This document shows, one piece after another, positions 1 through 10,914 of a stretch of DNA of 64,000 nt. Made by a program: the position numbers and the translations under genes. Positions within the stretch are counted from its first letter, which is position 1, and every line of letters starts with the position of its first letter. Below the pieces are notes generated by a model. The model did not search any database, was not told the DNA's origin, and saw only the letters and a program-made list of their open reading frames with translations. Where the stretch lies: the NCBI GenBank assembly GCA_947396885.1, contig OX377201.1:8418934-8482933 (forward strand). Direction: 5' to 3'. This DNA is from Heligmosomoides polygyrus polygyrus (taxonomy: Eukaryota > Nematoda > Chromadorea > Rhabditida > Heligmosomidae).

Positions 1-1140
1 GAGGACAATTTTCCTCCAATTCGGAGCGTCTGCTTTTTCAGTGCTTTTTTTGTTGCATCAATTTGTTTGGGCTTATCTCAATCGGGTGTCCTGGTCCTGC
101 GTCGCTGTTGTTGCCGTTGCTGTTCCGTCCGGCTGGTCGTCCGTTCCATGGTCCAGTTCGCCCGCGTAGAATAGTAGTAGTGGTTTCCCCCGCGTATGTA
201 GGCCTCTTATATGCGCTCTCAGAGTGTTCCAGAAAGGTCGCAGATCGAATATAGTAGACCAAATATTTACTATCGTCCGAACTTCGCCATTATGTTACAC
301 TGTCAGTGTTTCGGAGAGCCATTTCAACAGCGAGCTGTTCCTCCAGCTGATTGACGAGTGCCTTCCAATGCTGATGAGAACGGGAACAACAGTGCTTGAA
401 CTTTAATGTGACTTCTCAGCTCACTCCATAAGCTTTCTGTTATTGCTTTTCATGGCTAACTTGCTGGTCGATTATGCAACGTTTGACTTCAATTTCTGCG
501 ATTAGAAAACGAATGTCTAGCTTGTTTTAGCACATTGCATTCTCAACTTCTCTCTTTATTCAAGAGTAAGTAGGTGCCCGCCCATGACCTCCCATCAGGG
601 TAACCTCGGGTGCGTACCAGTTTAAAGAGGCCTTTGAGACACAAGGAACGCACGCCATGGTTAATGCTAATAGCGACCCTATGGTCGTAGTATCATAGCT
701 GCCTGCTTAATTTGATTTGACTTAATTTGACTTAATTGACTCAATTTCGTCGAATAGTTCGACTGCTAACTCCCTGTATCAGAAGAGAAGATTTTGCGCT
801 TTCTAGCATTGACTCAGCAAATTTAGCCATGGAAGCGCTCTAATCTTTTCTCCTTTTTCGTCCTCTCGCTACCACATTTTTGTTTTTTCTCTTCCTTTTT
901 ACCCTGTTTCTTGAGTTGTCTTATAAGCCAGTCACCTTCACTCTCTTGATAGCCACTTTTGTTCAATGATAGCACTGGCACGAGTAAATGAAATAAAATG
1001 AAATCAGGAATAAAAAAATTATTTCTTAGAATGTGAAGCGTTCGTGCCACCGTGCTTGAATCATTGAGCTTTACCGTCAAGCCTTCTAGGCACGCGATAT
1101 TCACAACCGGCTTGAAGTTCATCGAAGTGTTATATATAGA
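1..1140. other. Stretch with no recognisable gene
   Basis: No recognisable coding exon, RNA gene or terminal repeat was found. A roughly 40-bp segment near 608-645 (core gtttaaagaggcctttga) also occurs in inverted orientation at 19040-19075, so at least one dispersed repeat lies here. The short open frames carry no protein signature I recognise. Confidence 0.5.
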
Positions 1141-1229
1141 TCAGTCAGACGCTACGAAGACCTGGAACCGAGGACGATAGATTCGGAGGAGGAAGATACG
1201 TATCCGTTTAATACGTTTTGTCCTTTCTT

Positions 1230-1960
1230 CTCCCACGAGGTTGCTAGGTGGAATATTTATTTTGGCCTGCCGTTTCGACCCTGTCGTCGCCTTCGGAGAC
1301 CTAGAAACGATTCGAGGCATTGGCATTGCTCTCTACTCGACCAAGCGCTCCACCCGTGCTAGCATTTTTGACCTAGAGTCAAGAGCACAACACTCACCCC
1401 GAGTTGTCAAGCAAACTCACCCAGAATGCCACGGCTCGCGAGTAGCGATTGCGCTACCATTCAAAGTTAGTCGATGACCAGTAGCGACTGGGACTCACTA
1501 TGACGCCATTCCGTTGTCATAATGGTGAGGACAGCGGTCTTCTTGGTCATTTCATAGCTAGCAGAGCAGTGCAAACGGCAGAAGTTCATTCGTGATGGAT
1601 AAACACTGGTTCCGGTTGTTCATTCCTGTACTTCGGTAGAAATCCAGAACGCTTCAAGCGCTTTTCTTGATGAAACGTCTGTCTCGAAATCTTGCACTCG
1701 ATATCATAATCGTTACCGCCATGAACTTCAACTTTATGCTTACCAAGGGGTGCGAGAACGCTGCAGCGGCGCTTAGCAGCGAAGTGTTCGTTGATTCGAA
1801 CTCCCAGTGGCCCACCAGTTTCCCCAATACTGCTACATTCCTTGCACCTAATCTCGTAAATTGTCCCACTTTTTATGCAATCACAAGCTCTAGTGTTGCG
1901 ACAAACTACGCAGTCCTCTGATAGGCACTGCCTATCACAGTGCCCTATTCCTCACAAGCT
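1230..1960 (-). pseudogene. Decayed Penelope-like element, GIY-YIG endonuclease end
   Basis: Read on the minus strand, 1660-1920 encodes a Cys-containing stretch ending in IYEIRCKEC, followed by GETGGPLGVRINEH, then a PLGKHKVEVHGGNDYDI block. This is the layout of the GIY-YIG domain at the C-terminus of Penelope-like retroelements (usual form YxIxCxxC...YIGETxRPLxxRIxEH). Further downstream on the minus strand, near 1270-1300, a frame reads SEGDDRVET, matching the inter-domain PEDDETVET segment of the second copy at 61990-62860. There is no continuous ORF, the Tyr/Ile of YIG is lost, and no reverse transcriptase is visible. It is therefore an old truncated copy. The two copies are similar in layout but clearly diverged. 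Confidence 0.72.
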
Positions 1961-2029
1961 GCTTCCTGAGGCTGTCGCTAGGTATGCCGTCTAGAACGAC
2001 ATCCTTCTGCAGCTGTGCTCGGTAAATAC

Positions 2030-2925
2030 ACCCTTGTATGGCAGCAGTAAAACCATCAGAGATGAAAGGAAGGCAAAGAGGAATCTTATTGGAGCGCGTA
2101 ACATTTATAATTTAGGGAATTTACACGTATCTGTGACAACTACGAACAACCTCCGGAACCTGTGTAAACGAAGAGGAACCCGGCGCGTTCGGTCCGTCGG
2201 ATTTCGTGAGAAATGGACATCAAGGAGACGTTGTTGAGAAGAATCTTCCATAAACTGGGTCTTAAGGCCTACAAGACGACCACCGGCTAAAAATAAACTG
2301 CTGTCTAGGAAAACAGGAGAAAGGAGCGATCGGAGCAGCTGCTCAGGATATTTGGAGACCACCGACACCGTTTGATCCTTTTTACGGATGAGAAGTTGTT
2401 CACAGTTGAAGAAGTCGTCACCAAGCTAAACGACCTCGTGGTGTACACTGTTTCGAATCCACATGTGACTGTAAGTCGCTCTTCATGCCTTGATTCTGTC
2501 ATGGTTTTTGCTGATATAACAGCTGACGAAACGAAGTTGCTATAGATTCTCCCTCAAAAAGCGGAAGTAAGCAGTGAGAACTATTTGGACCTTCCAATGA
2601 CGAGTTGTTACCCAGGCTAGTTCTCACTATGAAAACCGCTTCTGGACCATCCAGCGGGACGAAGCTCCAAACCGCGGGGAAGAAAGGTGCAGAACTGGTG
2701 CAAAAGCCAACTTCCCTGACTTCGTCAGCTTCTACGAGTGACTAGCCGACTCTCCGGGTTTGAATCCAATGGATTATACCGTCTGGTCAGTTCTGGAAGC
2801 CAAAGCTTCCGGGAAACCTCACAGCTCGGTGAATCCTTCGAAGGAGGTTCTCCAGAAGACGTGGGATGAACTCGCCGCTCCTCAAAGCCTGTATGGACGA
2901 TGACGAAGATATCTATATTTAATCT
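2030..2925 (+). pseudogene. Decayed Tc1/mariner-superfamily transposase
   Basis: Plus-strand reading gives RKERSEQLLRIFGDHRHR, then LILFTDEKLFTVEEVV at about 2345-2415 (the first catalytic Asp lies in FTDEK). After a decayed middle comes CKANFPDFVSF near 2700 and NPMDYTVWSVLEAKASGK near 2765-2815 (third acidic region, SPxLNPMDYxVW type). Upstream, RRGTRRVRSVGF resembles the helix-turn-helix linker. Several stops and frameshifts separate these blocks, and the QDxAPxH block around the second Asp is unrecognisable. The family is Tc1/mariner with the SPDLNPMDY signature, of maT or Tc1-like type, and differs from the copy at 62917-64000. No terminal inverted repeats could be found. Confidence 0.8.
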
Positions 2926-3292
2926 CAATGTTGTGTGTAGTTTACAATAGACTAATGAACATTATCGCATCGTTCGATTCTCGAAAGTGCTGCATTTTCG
3001 CCCTCAGCGATTTGAATATCTCGTCACCAACTTTATCGCACCATGTGGTAACAGTAGTAAGGTGGTAAAATATCTCACCCATGCAACAAAGGTTGTTTTT
3101 TTCTATGAACAGAGACAGGAGCGATGACTAAGTACTCTAGCCTCACCTCTGTAGCTAGCTAGGACTAACAATTCTTACGTAAGAAGCAGAACTGCGCTTT
3201 GAGGTTGGGGAGAACAATTGTGACAGGAATAGGTCATGCTTAAGCGATAATTGCTCCAGATAAGATAAATTTTTAAGGATTTGAGCTGTCCT
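2926..3292. other. Stretch with no recognisable gene
   Basis: This stretch lies between the transposase remnant and the first MITE. I see no coding frame, tRNA or repeat boundary in it. Confidence 0.4.
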
Positions 3293-3463
3293 AGGTCTGG
3301 ATTCATCAACGATTTACAGCAATATAAAGAGAAAATTAAAGCCGAAATCCCTGATAGAGCGGCTTATCAAGCGATATGGTGAGCGATAAGCCGTGTTATC
3401 TGAGTTTTCCGTTGTGAATTCCCTGTCAAAGTTATGCATTTCTTTGATGAATCCGTTCCTGGC
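3293..3463. mobile_element. MITE, GATTCATCAACG-terminus family, copy 1
   Basis: The element runs from tctggattcatcaacgattt to its inverted counterpart tttgatgaatccgttcctgg. The interior contains AAATCCCTGATAGAGCGGCTTATCAAGCGATATGG (positions about 3347-3381) and its inverted complement, so it folds over most of its length. It has no coding capacity. The interior is closely related to the copies at 6211-6374 and 61058-61225. Confidence 0.75.
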
Positions 3464-4041
3464 TCCGCCCCATGTATCAGGACAATAAAGAAAAGCTGCA
3501 AAGAAACCAGTGATTTTCTTAAACGAGCAAGCGGACAACCACCGCGGGAACCCTGGCGAGTGGGAAAGCATATGTGTAGAAGTCATGCGTCGCTGTGTTA
3601 AGTGCACTTGCCTGCTGTATAATATCTGGCTTTAATGCAGCTGTGAATTGTGCGTGCATATATCGTGCTGTCTGTAGAAGCATTCAAACGCCTTAAACTT
3701 TCGATTTGGTGAGTTGCTTCAGCGTTACTGTGCTGCAGTTCCAGAAACATTCTCACACGCCAGACCGTAGAACACTCAAGCGAAAACTGTAGGTTACAAC
3801 CGCACTAAAAAAGCTGCCATAAAAATCGGAGAAAGAAGGTCTATTGCGCTCTAAATCCCTTAACAATTCTTAAGGGTTATTCAGCAAGTGTTGTCACCTA
3901 GGCCGCAACACTCCCGAGACGAAGACACTTACCCTTCAACGTTTCTCCTGCGTCGAAGCAGGGTCCGTGTGGCTGGAATGTGATTGCCATTTACTGCTAT
4001 CAACTGCCTGATCGAAGTAAAGATCGGCTACCGTCCGTCAG
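3464..4041. other. Stretch with no recognisable gene
   Basis: There is no recognisable coding or RNA feature. It separates a single MITE from the tandem MITE array. Confidence 0.4.
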
Positions 4042-5494
4042 GGGCCAGATTCCTCAACCGCTTACCGTCTGCTCCCTGTGAAAATGCCGCCAAATACCGA
4101 TGCTGATGAATGTCATATCAGTCGTGGTAGTGTTTTTTTTCTGCGGGAAGGCTCACGGAAACCGAGGAGTTTACTGCCGGTACGACGAAAATATTAACTA
4201 ACCTTACTAGGCTCCGCCCTTTTATAGAGGGCTTCAACACTACACTTTTATCATACAATACGAGATAACCGGTGATAGCGCGCGGTAGGTTTCATGCTCA
4301 GCCTATAGCGGTAACGATACAGTAAAGGTCTAACATATCAGCAAGGTCTAACATATTTCCACCGTTAGAGGGCGGTGAGCGGTTGATGAATCTGGCCCAG
4401 GTCGTTCGGTCAGATTCCTCAACCGCTTACTGCCCTCTCACAGTGAAAATGCCGCCAAATACCGATGCTGATGAATGTCATATCAGTAGTGGTAGTGTTT
4501 TTTTTTCTGCGGGAAGGCTCACGGAAACCGAAGAATTTAATGCCGGTACGACGAGAATAATTATTAACCTTACTAGGGTCCGCCCTTTTATAGAGGGCTT
4601 CAACGCTACACTTTTATCATACAATACGATATAAATGGTGACAGCGCGCGGTAGGTTTCATGCTCAGCCTATAGCGGTAACGATACAGTAAAGGTCTAAC
4701 ATATCAGCAAGGTCTAACATATTTCCACCGTTAGAGGGCGGTAAGCGGTTGATGAATCTGGCCCAGGTCGTTCGGTCAGATTCCTCAACCGCTTACTGCC
4801 CTCTCACAGTGAAAATGCCGCCAAATACCGATGCTGATGAATGTCATATCAGTAGTGGTAGTGTTTTTTTTCTGCGGGAAGGCTCACGGAAACCGAAGAA
4901 TTTAATGCCGGTACGACGAGAATAATTATTAACCTTACTAGGGTCCGCCCTTTTATAGAGGGCTTCAACGCTACACTTTTATCATACAATACGATATAAA
5001 TGGTGACAGCGCGCGGTAGGTTTCATGCTCAGCCTATAGCGGTAACGATACAGTAAAGGTCTAACATATCAGCAAGGTCTAACATATTTCCACCGTTAGA
5101 GGGCGGTAAGCGGTTGATGAATCTGGCCCAGGTCGTTCGGTCAGATTCCTCAACCGCTTACTGCCCTCTCACAGTGAAAATGCCGCCAAATACCGATGCT
5201 GATGAATGTCATATCAGTCGTGGTAGTGGTTTTTTTCTGCGGGAAGGCTCACGGAAACCGAAGAATTTATTGCCGGTACGACGAGAATAGTTATTAACCT
5301 TACTAGGCTCCGCCCTTTTATAGAGGGCTTCAACACTACAGTTTTATCATACAATACGAGATAAACAGTGATGGCGCGCGGTAGATTTCATTCTTAGCTT
5401 ATAGCGATAACAATACAATAAAGGTCTAGCATATCAGGAGGTTTGACGGCATTTTTACTGTTAGAGGGCGGTAAGCGGTTGATGAATCTGGCCC
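4042..5494. repeat. Tandem array of four 365-366 bp inverted-repeat elements
   Basis: The start cagattcctcaaccgctta recurs at 4046, 4411, 4777 and 5142, giving periods of 365, 366 and 365 bp. Each unit begins with cagattcctcaaccgctta and closes with its inverted partner, gcggtaagcggttgatgaatctg, so a unit is itself a MITE-like element with 25-30 bp terminal inverted repeats. Internal junctions carry a constant 12-bp linker (aggtcgttcggt), and the DNA right of the array starts (t)aggtcgtt. The amplified unit therefore appears to be the element plus a few flanking bases. Copies 2 and 3 are nearly identical, while copies 1 and 4 carry more differences. Nothing here is coding. Confidence 0.9.
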
Positions 5495-6210
5495 TAGGTC
5501 GTTATGTAGTGTCTCTACCCGGTGTTGTTTAGGTCTTCCAGGACCTCTCCTACCTTGCACTACCCGCTGCGGGGCTTCTAGCAATGGACTTTTTTCTAGC
5601 ACACAGCATGTGATCGAACCACCTTATGCAGTGTGAATGGGCACAGTACCAAATCGTTCATCGTTACGCAGCCGATCCATTCGCGCAATCCAACATACCA
5701 TCTTCATTTATTTCCATGGCAATTAATCGACACATCCTTGCTTTCTTCTCGCAGCCCAGCATTCAGATCAATGAAATGCCGTGGTCGACCTACCATATGG
5801 TAGATCTCTGACTTCTGCAACGCTGGAGAACCGAACCCGAGTTTTCCCTCGTCTGAAGTAACGCCGCTACCTACTGGACCCCAAGGCGCTTGCCGGCAGT
5901 CACATCGTTCAAGGGACCCCCAGCGTTCGTGAGGGCATCTCGCCGCCGATACCATCGTTACTTCAAAGACCCCCCCTCTTGCTTCTTGGTTTTCTCGAAA
6001 TGGCAAAAAACAAACACATTTCTATACTAAATGAGGGGTAGAGATCCATTCTATATGACTCGCTTTCCCCATTCAGACACACGCTTCAAATCCCTCCCTT
6101 GTTTGTCGACGCTCCGCGTCCTTTGTTGCAGGCCAACATTCAGATGCGTGCAATGCCACATGTCGAACGACCTTGCGATATACTTGCGACTTCAACTTAT
6201 CGCTGACTTT
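5495..6210. other. Non-coding stretch with a degenerate duplication
   Basis: I recognise no gene. Segments near 5745-5820 and 6120-6200 share scattered blocks (for example cattcagat and gacttc at matching spacing) and may be old copies of one repeat. Confidence 0.3.
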
Positions 6211-6374
6211 CTGGGTTCATCAACGACTTACATAACTTTAGCAGAGAATCCACAGCGGAAAACTCAGATAACGCCGCTTATCGCTCACCATATCGCTTGA
6301 TAAGCCGCGTTATCAGGGATTTCGGTTGTAATTTTCTCTGTTAAATTGCTGCAAGACGTTGATGAATTCGGCCT
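6211..6374. mobile_element. MITE, GATTCATCAACG-terminus family, copy 2
   Basis: It begins ctgggttcatcaacgactta and ends gacgttgatgaattcggcc. The interior palindrome (ccgcttatcgctcaccatat / cgcttgataagccgcg) matches copy 1 in reverse orientation and copy 3 at 61058-61225. It is non-coding and about 165 bp long. Confidence 0.75.
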
Positions 6375-6713
6375 CGCCACAAATTAATCCGGTAGTGCTT
6401 CTCCTCTTTCAGAGTACGCTATAGTTACTCTTGTGAAGAAAACATCGATCGCCATTAATAGTTGAACATAAAGGATAAAGGATAAAGGACGGCGTTACTC
6501 AATCCCTTCTGGGATGCGCCAGCGCATTCTACTTCTACGGGATGTCGTGGAGACGACATGAATGCGTATTTGGCCATACAATGACTTGCGGTGGCCAGCC
6601 GATGAACAAGTCAGCGCTTTATCCTTCCCAGACAAGTCTGGTACCAATTTACCGACCCCGGAGGGATGGAAGGCTTGGTTGACCTGGGCGGGAAATCCGA
6701 ACCAGGAACCTGG

Positions 6714-6748
6714 TATCGGGTGCACGCGACAGTCGCGCCTCCTCCGAC
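6714..6748 (+). promoter_or_regulatory. Conserved leader block shared by two RTE LINEs
   Basis: Thirty-five bases from tatcgggtgcacgcg to cctcctccgac lie in the leader of this LINE. Nearly the same block (two substitutions) occurs on the minus strand at 44041-44075, in the leader of the second, otherwise different RTE LINE. Conservation in two diverged elements suggests a functional leader element such as an internal promoter or structured RNA. Its function is inferred, not shown. Confidence 0.45.
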
Positions 6749-6751
6749 TGC

Positions 6752-8955
6752 GTGACACGCGCCCGGGTGGAGGATAGGGGAATTAAACGCGAACCAAATG
6801 CGACCGTGTACTGCCCAGAGACGCAGGTGGGATGCAGGGGATGGACTCCTTGCTCCTGCTGTGTCGGGTCGAGGCGTTCCTTGTGCGTGGGAGCGGCATG
6901 TTCGTGCACAGTGTGCGTGGATGTGTCCGTGACTGTGCGGATTGTAACTGTGTCGGTTCGGCAAAAGCTTGCACTCGGTAGACTGGGAGTACATGTAAGG
7001 CGATTCGAGGCCGCCTTAAGTCTCGCCCCGTCCCTTCGGGCAGTCTGGCTGGCTGCCCGGAGTACCCCGCCCGCACGACAGAGCCTGACTAGCTACCCGT
7101 GTTGTATTCCAGTCAAACACAGCAGCACTAAAGGGCCTCATTCCCCTGACCCCGAAAGAGCCCCCATTTCTGCAGCGATGGGAAGGACGAGTACGGAGAG
7201 GCTGCTAAAATCTCAGGGCCTAACCAGGCTGCGCAAATTGAGAAGGACTAGGATGACGATCTGTACTTACAACGCCCGCACGCTTGCATCGGAAGCATCC
7301 GTCGAGGACCTGATGATGCAAGCCAGGAAGATCAAGTACGACGTCATCGGACTGACCGAGACGAGAAGACACCACCCCTGCACGCCGCCTACGACTCCGG
7401 AGAAGAACTGTTCCTCGGAACATGCGACAGCAGGGGAGTAGGCGGCGTTGGTGTCCTCGTCAACACGCACTTGGCCATGAACATCGATTCGTACGAGTCT
7501 CTGACAACCCGATTCGGACGTCTGCGACTGAAGCGATGTGGTTCCGTGCCAGCTTTGACTGTATTCGTCGCGTATGCCCCAACATCCGACTACGACGACG
7601 AAGAGGTCGAAGCCTTCTACGTGGAGCTGGAGAAGTTCTATAAGGAAGATCACACCTTCTACAAGGTGATCGTCGGCGACTTCAACGCCAAAATCGGACC
7701 GCGAAGGTCGCCGGAAGAACTTCACATCGGAACCCACGGTTTGGAGTGGAACGAGCAAGGTGAAAGGCTGTCTGAGTTTATCATGTCGACCAAGACCATC
7801 CATGGAAACTCGCAGTTCCAGAAGCCTCCCTCCCTACGATGGACCTGGGAATCTCCCGGTGGCCAGTTCCACAACGAGATCGACCACATCATCTTCAACC
7901 GCAAATATTGCCTCACCGACGTCTCCGTTGTCCCCAAGTTCTACACGGGATCGGACCACCGCCTCCTTCGCGCAAGGTTCCGCTTTTCGCGTCAAGGAGA
8001 GAAGGCCGCGAAGTTCAAGAAGAGGAGTCCCAGAACGACCATCAACTGGGACCTCTACACCTCTCTTGCCGGTCTTTGGGAAGATGCCGTCATGGACAAC
8101 GTCGACGAGGAATACGACCGCTTCGTGCACCATCTCCACGATAGTGCTAAGGGAGCCGAGAGCTTGAAGACCACCAAGAGACGTCTGTCTCCGGAAACTC
8201 TCGAGCTGATACGCCAGCGTGGAGCAGCACGAGCGTCAGGCAACTACCAACTGACGTCCGTCTGTTCTCCCTTCGGAGATCCAACACGCCATCTCGTCGG
8301 TGAAGAAACGTACAGCACCCGGTCCCGACAGGATCAGACCCGAACACCTGAAGAACCTCCCGCCTACGCTCATCAACACCCTGGCGCGGCTCTTCACACG
8401 TTACCTGTCGGGGTGCAAGGTTCCATCTCAGTGGAAGACCAGCAGAACCGTCTTGCTGTACAAGAAGGGAGACGTGCACGACATTGGCAACTATCGCCCG
8501 ATCTGCCTGCTGTCCGTAGTCTACAAGCTGTTCACTCGAGTTACCCTGAATAGGATCGGCCATGCGAACAAGCAGGATTTCGGAGAGGATTCAGCACGAT
8601 CGACCACATACACACCATTACGAAACTCATCGAAGTGCCGCGAGAGTACATGCTGCCGCTGTGCCTTACGTTCATCGACCTGAAGAAGGCATTCGACTCT
8701 GTCGAAACTGAAGCGGTCATCGAAGCCCTGCTCACTCAGGGCGTTCCTACTCAGTACATCAGAGTCCTTCGAGAGCTGTACAGTGGATTCACGACCAAGA
8801 TCTCACCATTCTACAACGACGTCGTCGTCGACGTGAAGAGAGGGGTTCGGCAAGGGGATACCATATCCCCGAAGCTCTTCAGCGCCACTCTCGAAAACGT
8901 CATGCGCGAACTAGAATGGGAAGACATGGGAGTTAAGGTCGACGGCCGGCAACTA
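6752..8955 (+). pseudogene. RTE endonuclease and N-terminal reverse transcriptase (broken)
   Basis: The endonuclease begins around 7253 (MTICTYNARTL) and shows the exonuclease/endonuclease/phosphatase motifs: TYNARTL, GLTETRR (catalytic Glu), VAYAPT, GDFNAKIG, IDHIIFN and GSDHRLL, ending near 8000. Reverse transcriptase follows: APGPDRIRPEHLK (8318), GNYRPICLL (8488), FIDLKKAFDSVE (first catalytic Asp, about 8672) and GVRQGDTISPKLF (8844). Frame breaks occur near 7375 and 8563. Around 8245-8300 part of the endonuclease-RT linker is missing, because the protein jumps from RGAARASGN to the RT start. The FADD box was separated by the inserted foldback element and lies at 15782 onward. Confidence 0.9.
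8954..8955. other. TA target-site duplication, left copy
   Basis: The RTE sequence reads ...cggcaacTA before the insertion, and TA is repeated at 15780-15781 before catcatcttcgc. The pre-insertion sequence would be caacTAcatcatct, which reads in frame towards FADD. Confidence 0.9.
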
Positions 8956-10166
8956 CAATACCGCTCGCGCCGCACGGTCAAAAGTGGGCGAAAAAACGCC
9001 AACATAGCGTCGCAAAGCGTCGCACGCTCATAACTCCGTCAGTTTTAGGTTTCTTGAATAAAGGTTGGTACCATTCAATTCGCCTCTTCGAGGTCGACAC
9101 AAACATGTGTAAAACTTTACCGGAACACCCGTATTTTCGCCGTGGGTGGTCCAAAATTGGCTGGACGGGCGATTAGAGCAGCTTATTTCCCAGGATATGC
9201 GTGCTTTCGGGGTATCTCAAAGATGGCGTACGTCGCCAGTGCTCTGTCAGGCCAAGAATGCCCCGAGAGTGCGCCGTGCACAATGCATGCAGAATCGATC
9301 CTATCAATCGAGTGAGCGAACGCATGTCCATTGCGCTTTTACCTTGTCTTACTGGGAAACGCGACGTTTTCAAGACTATTTCGAGCCGTTTGGAGAATGT
9401 TATCAGAAATTCCCCGCCATCCCACTCAGGATTAGCTCCAATCTGTCCCAGCGAAACTTTGGTGTGCGCCGTGAACAATGCATACAGAATCGAACCTTTC
9501 AACGAGGGGGACAGCTTGTAGATTGATCGTTTGGAGAATGTTATCAGAAATTCTCCGCCATCCCACTCAGGATTAGCTCCAAGGCTGTCCAGCGAGCCTT
9601 TGGAGTGCGCCATGAACAATGCATACAGAATCGAACCTTTCAATCGAGGGGGCGACCGCTCGCAAATTGCACGCGCGGGCGTGTTCGGAGCGCAATAGCT
9701 CTGTCAAGTTGGAACCTTTCAGGTTGCAGCTTGTAGATTTTGTAGGCAGTCGATCGGTCTGCTAGCACGCCAAAGCAAAATGGTTTAGCTTAGGAGGGGG
9801 CAATGTTATAGGGGTGCGAAAATGCAGGTGAGGCTTGCATGACGCATTTTTTTTTCCGAATTCCGTGGCCCACTGCGAGAAGACGCTGCGAGTTAACGGC
9901 CTTGAAATGCGTACGCGAACAGAGTACTTAAAGTACTTTACGAAGACATGCTCATAGCTCCTCAGCTGCCTGAACTGCCTTGGCCTCAGCTGCCGTTTTA
10001 GAGCGGCGAAAGCTAGCGGTTAGAGTTTCTTGCGCTCCTACTCGCCCAGATTTGAATCTTCGACACTCGCAATATCACCGTTCCGTTCAGCATGAAAAGC
10101 GCTATCGAACGGTATCAATTTCGCCCGATTTTGGAAATATCAACTTTTCGACTGTTTCCATCGAGG
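8956..10166. repeat. Left inverted arm of the foldback element
   Basis: Reverse complement of 14570-15779. It contains a 141-bp direct tandem duplication (units starting gtttggagaatg at 9388 and 9529), which is also present in the right arm. Open frames in it are mirrored in the other arm and are not taken as genes. Confidence 0.92.
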
Positions 10167-10168
10167 AC

Positions 10169-10176
10169 GTGGGCGC
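10169..10176. other. 8-bp target duplication of hAT element 1, left
   Basis: gtgggcgc precedes the element end CAGGGGTGGGCGG. The identical octamer follows the other end at 12811-12818. Confidence 0.95.
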
Positions 10177-10319
10177 CAGGGGTGGGCGGAATTTCTGTTT
10201 TCTGTTTTCTGTTTTCTGATTTTCTGGCCATTTTAGACAAATTTTTTCTGTTTTCTGTTTTCTGGGAAAATGGCCTAAATTGGCCAGAAAACAGAAAATA
10301 GAGCTGCGAAAAAAATTAT

Positions 10320-10910
10320 ATAATAGAAATCCAATAAAGAGAATCCAAAAAGTATCATAAAATCATGAGTTTCATCTCAAAATAATGTTTCTAGAGTATT
10401 TTAAATTGCAAGCATGTAAGTTTCTGGATCTGCCCTTGTAGAAATTGCACTATGCACTCAAAACTATACCACTTTGTTTGTTTGATTGTATAAGTGCTGC
10501 TGGCATGGAGTCCCTTCACAAGACATTTCTCCACTTTCATAATTTCGCTTTGTAGTCTCTTAAATTTCCGCAGTTGTTTAGACTATCTACGACTACTTAG
10601 AACTTCATGCAAAGGCTAGAAAACTAGTGTTCTGAGGGGCATTTCATTATAATATATGTTAACTAACTATGTGCCGTAGAGTAATTGTGGGTAGGATTAT
10701 TCTCCACCTCCGGTTATTGAAAATTGTTGGCTGGTCTTTCCCAATGATCGTAAAGCAAAGCCTTTGACGGAGCTGCTTTTCTAGCTCTTCTTCAGCTTTT
10801 GGTTGTCCAACATTAGTGAGAGGCTGAAAAGTTTTAGTTACCTTTGACTTCACTGGTGTAGTGATAGATTAGTGATACATAAAAGCTTTAGTTTATCACA
10901 TCTATCATCT
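10320..10910. other. Interior of hAT element 1, no gene recognised
   Basis: AT-rich sequence without a coding signature, lying between the subterminal repeats and the RTE fragment. Confidence 0.5.
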
Positions 10911-10914
10911 GTCG

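Noticed and set aside
6752..7250. Separate N-terminal domain before the RTE endonuclease
   Set aside because: The frame upstream of about 7253 is GC-rich leader read through. It has no domain signature and overlaps the leader block shared with the other RTE.
9146..9526. 126-codon and 106-codon ORFs in the foldback arms
   Set aside because: They occur identically in both inverted arms because the DNA is identical, and they show no protein family signature.
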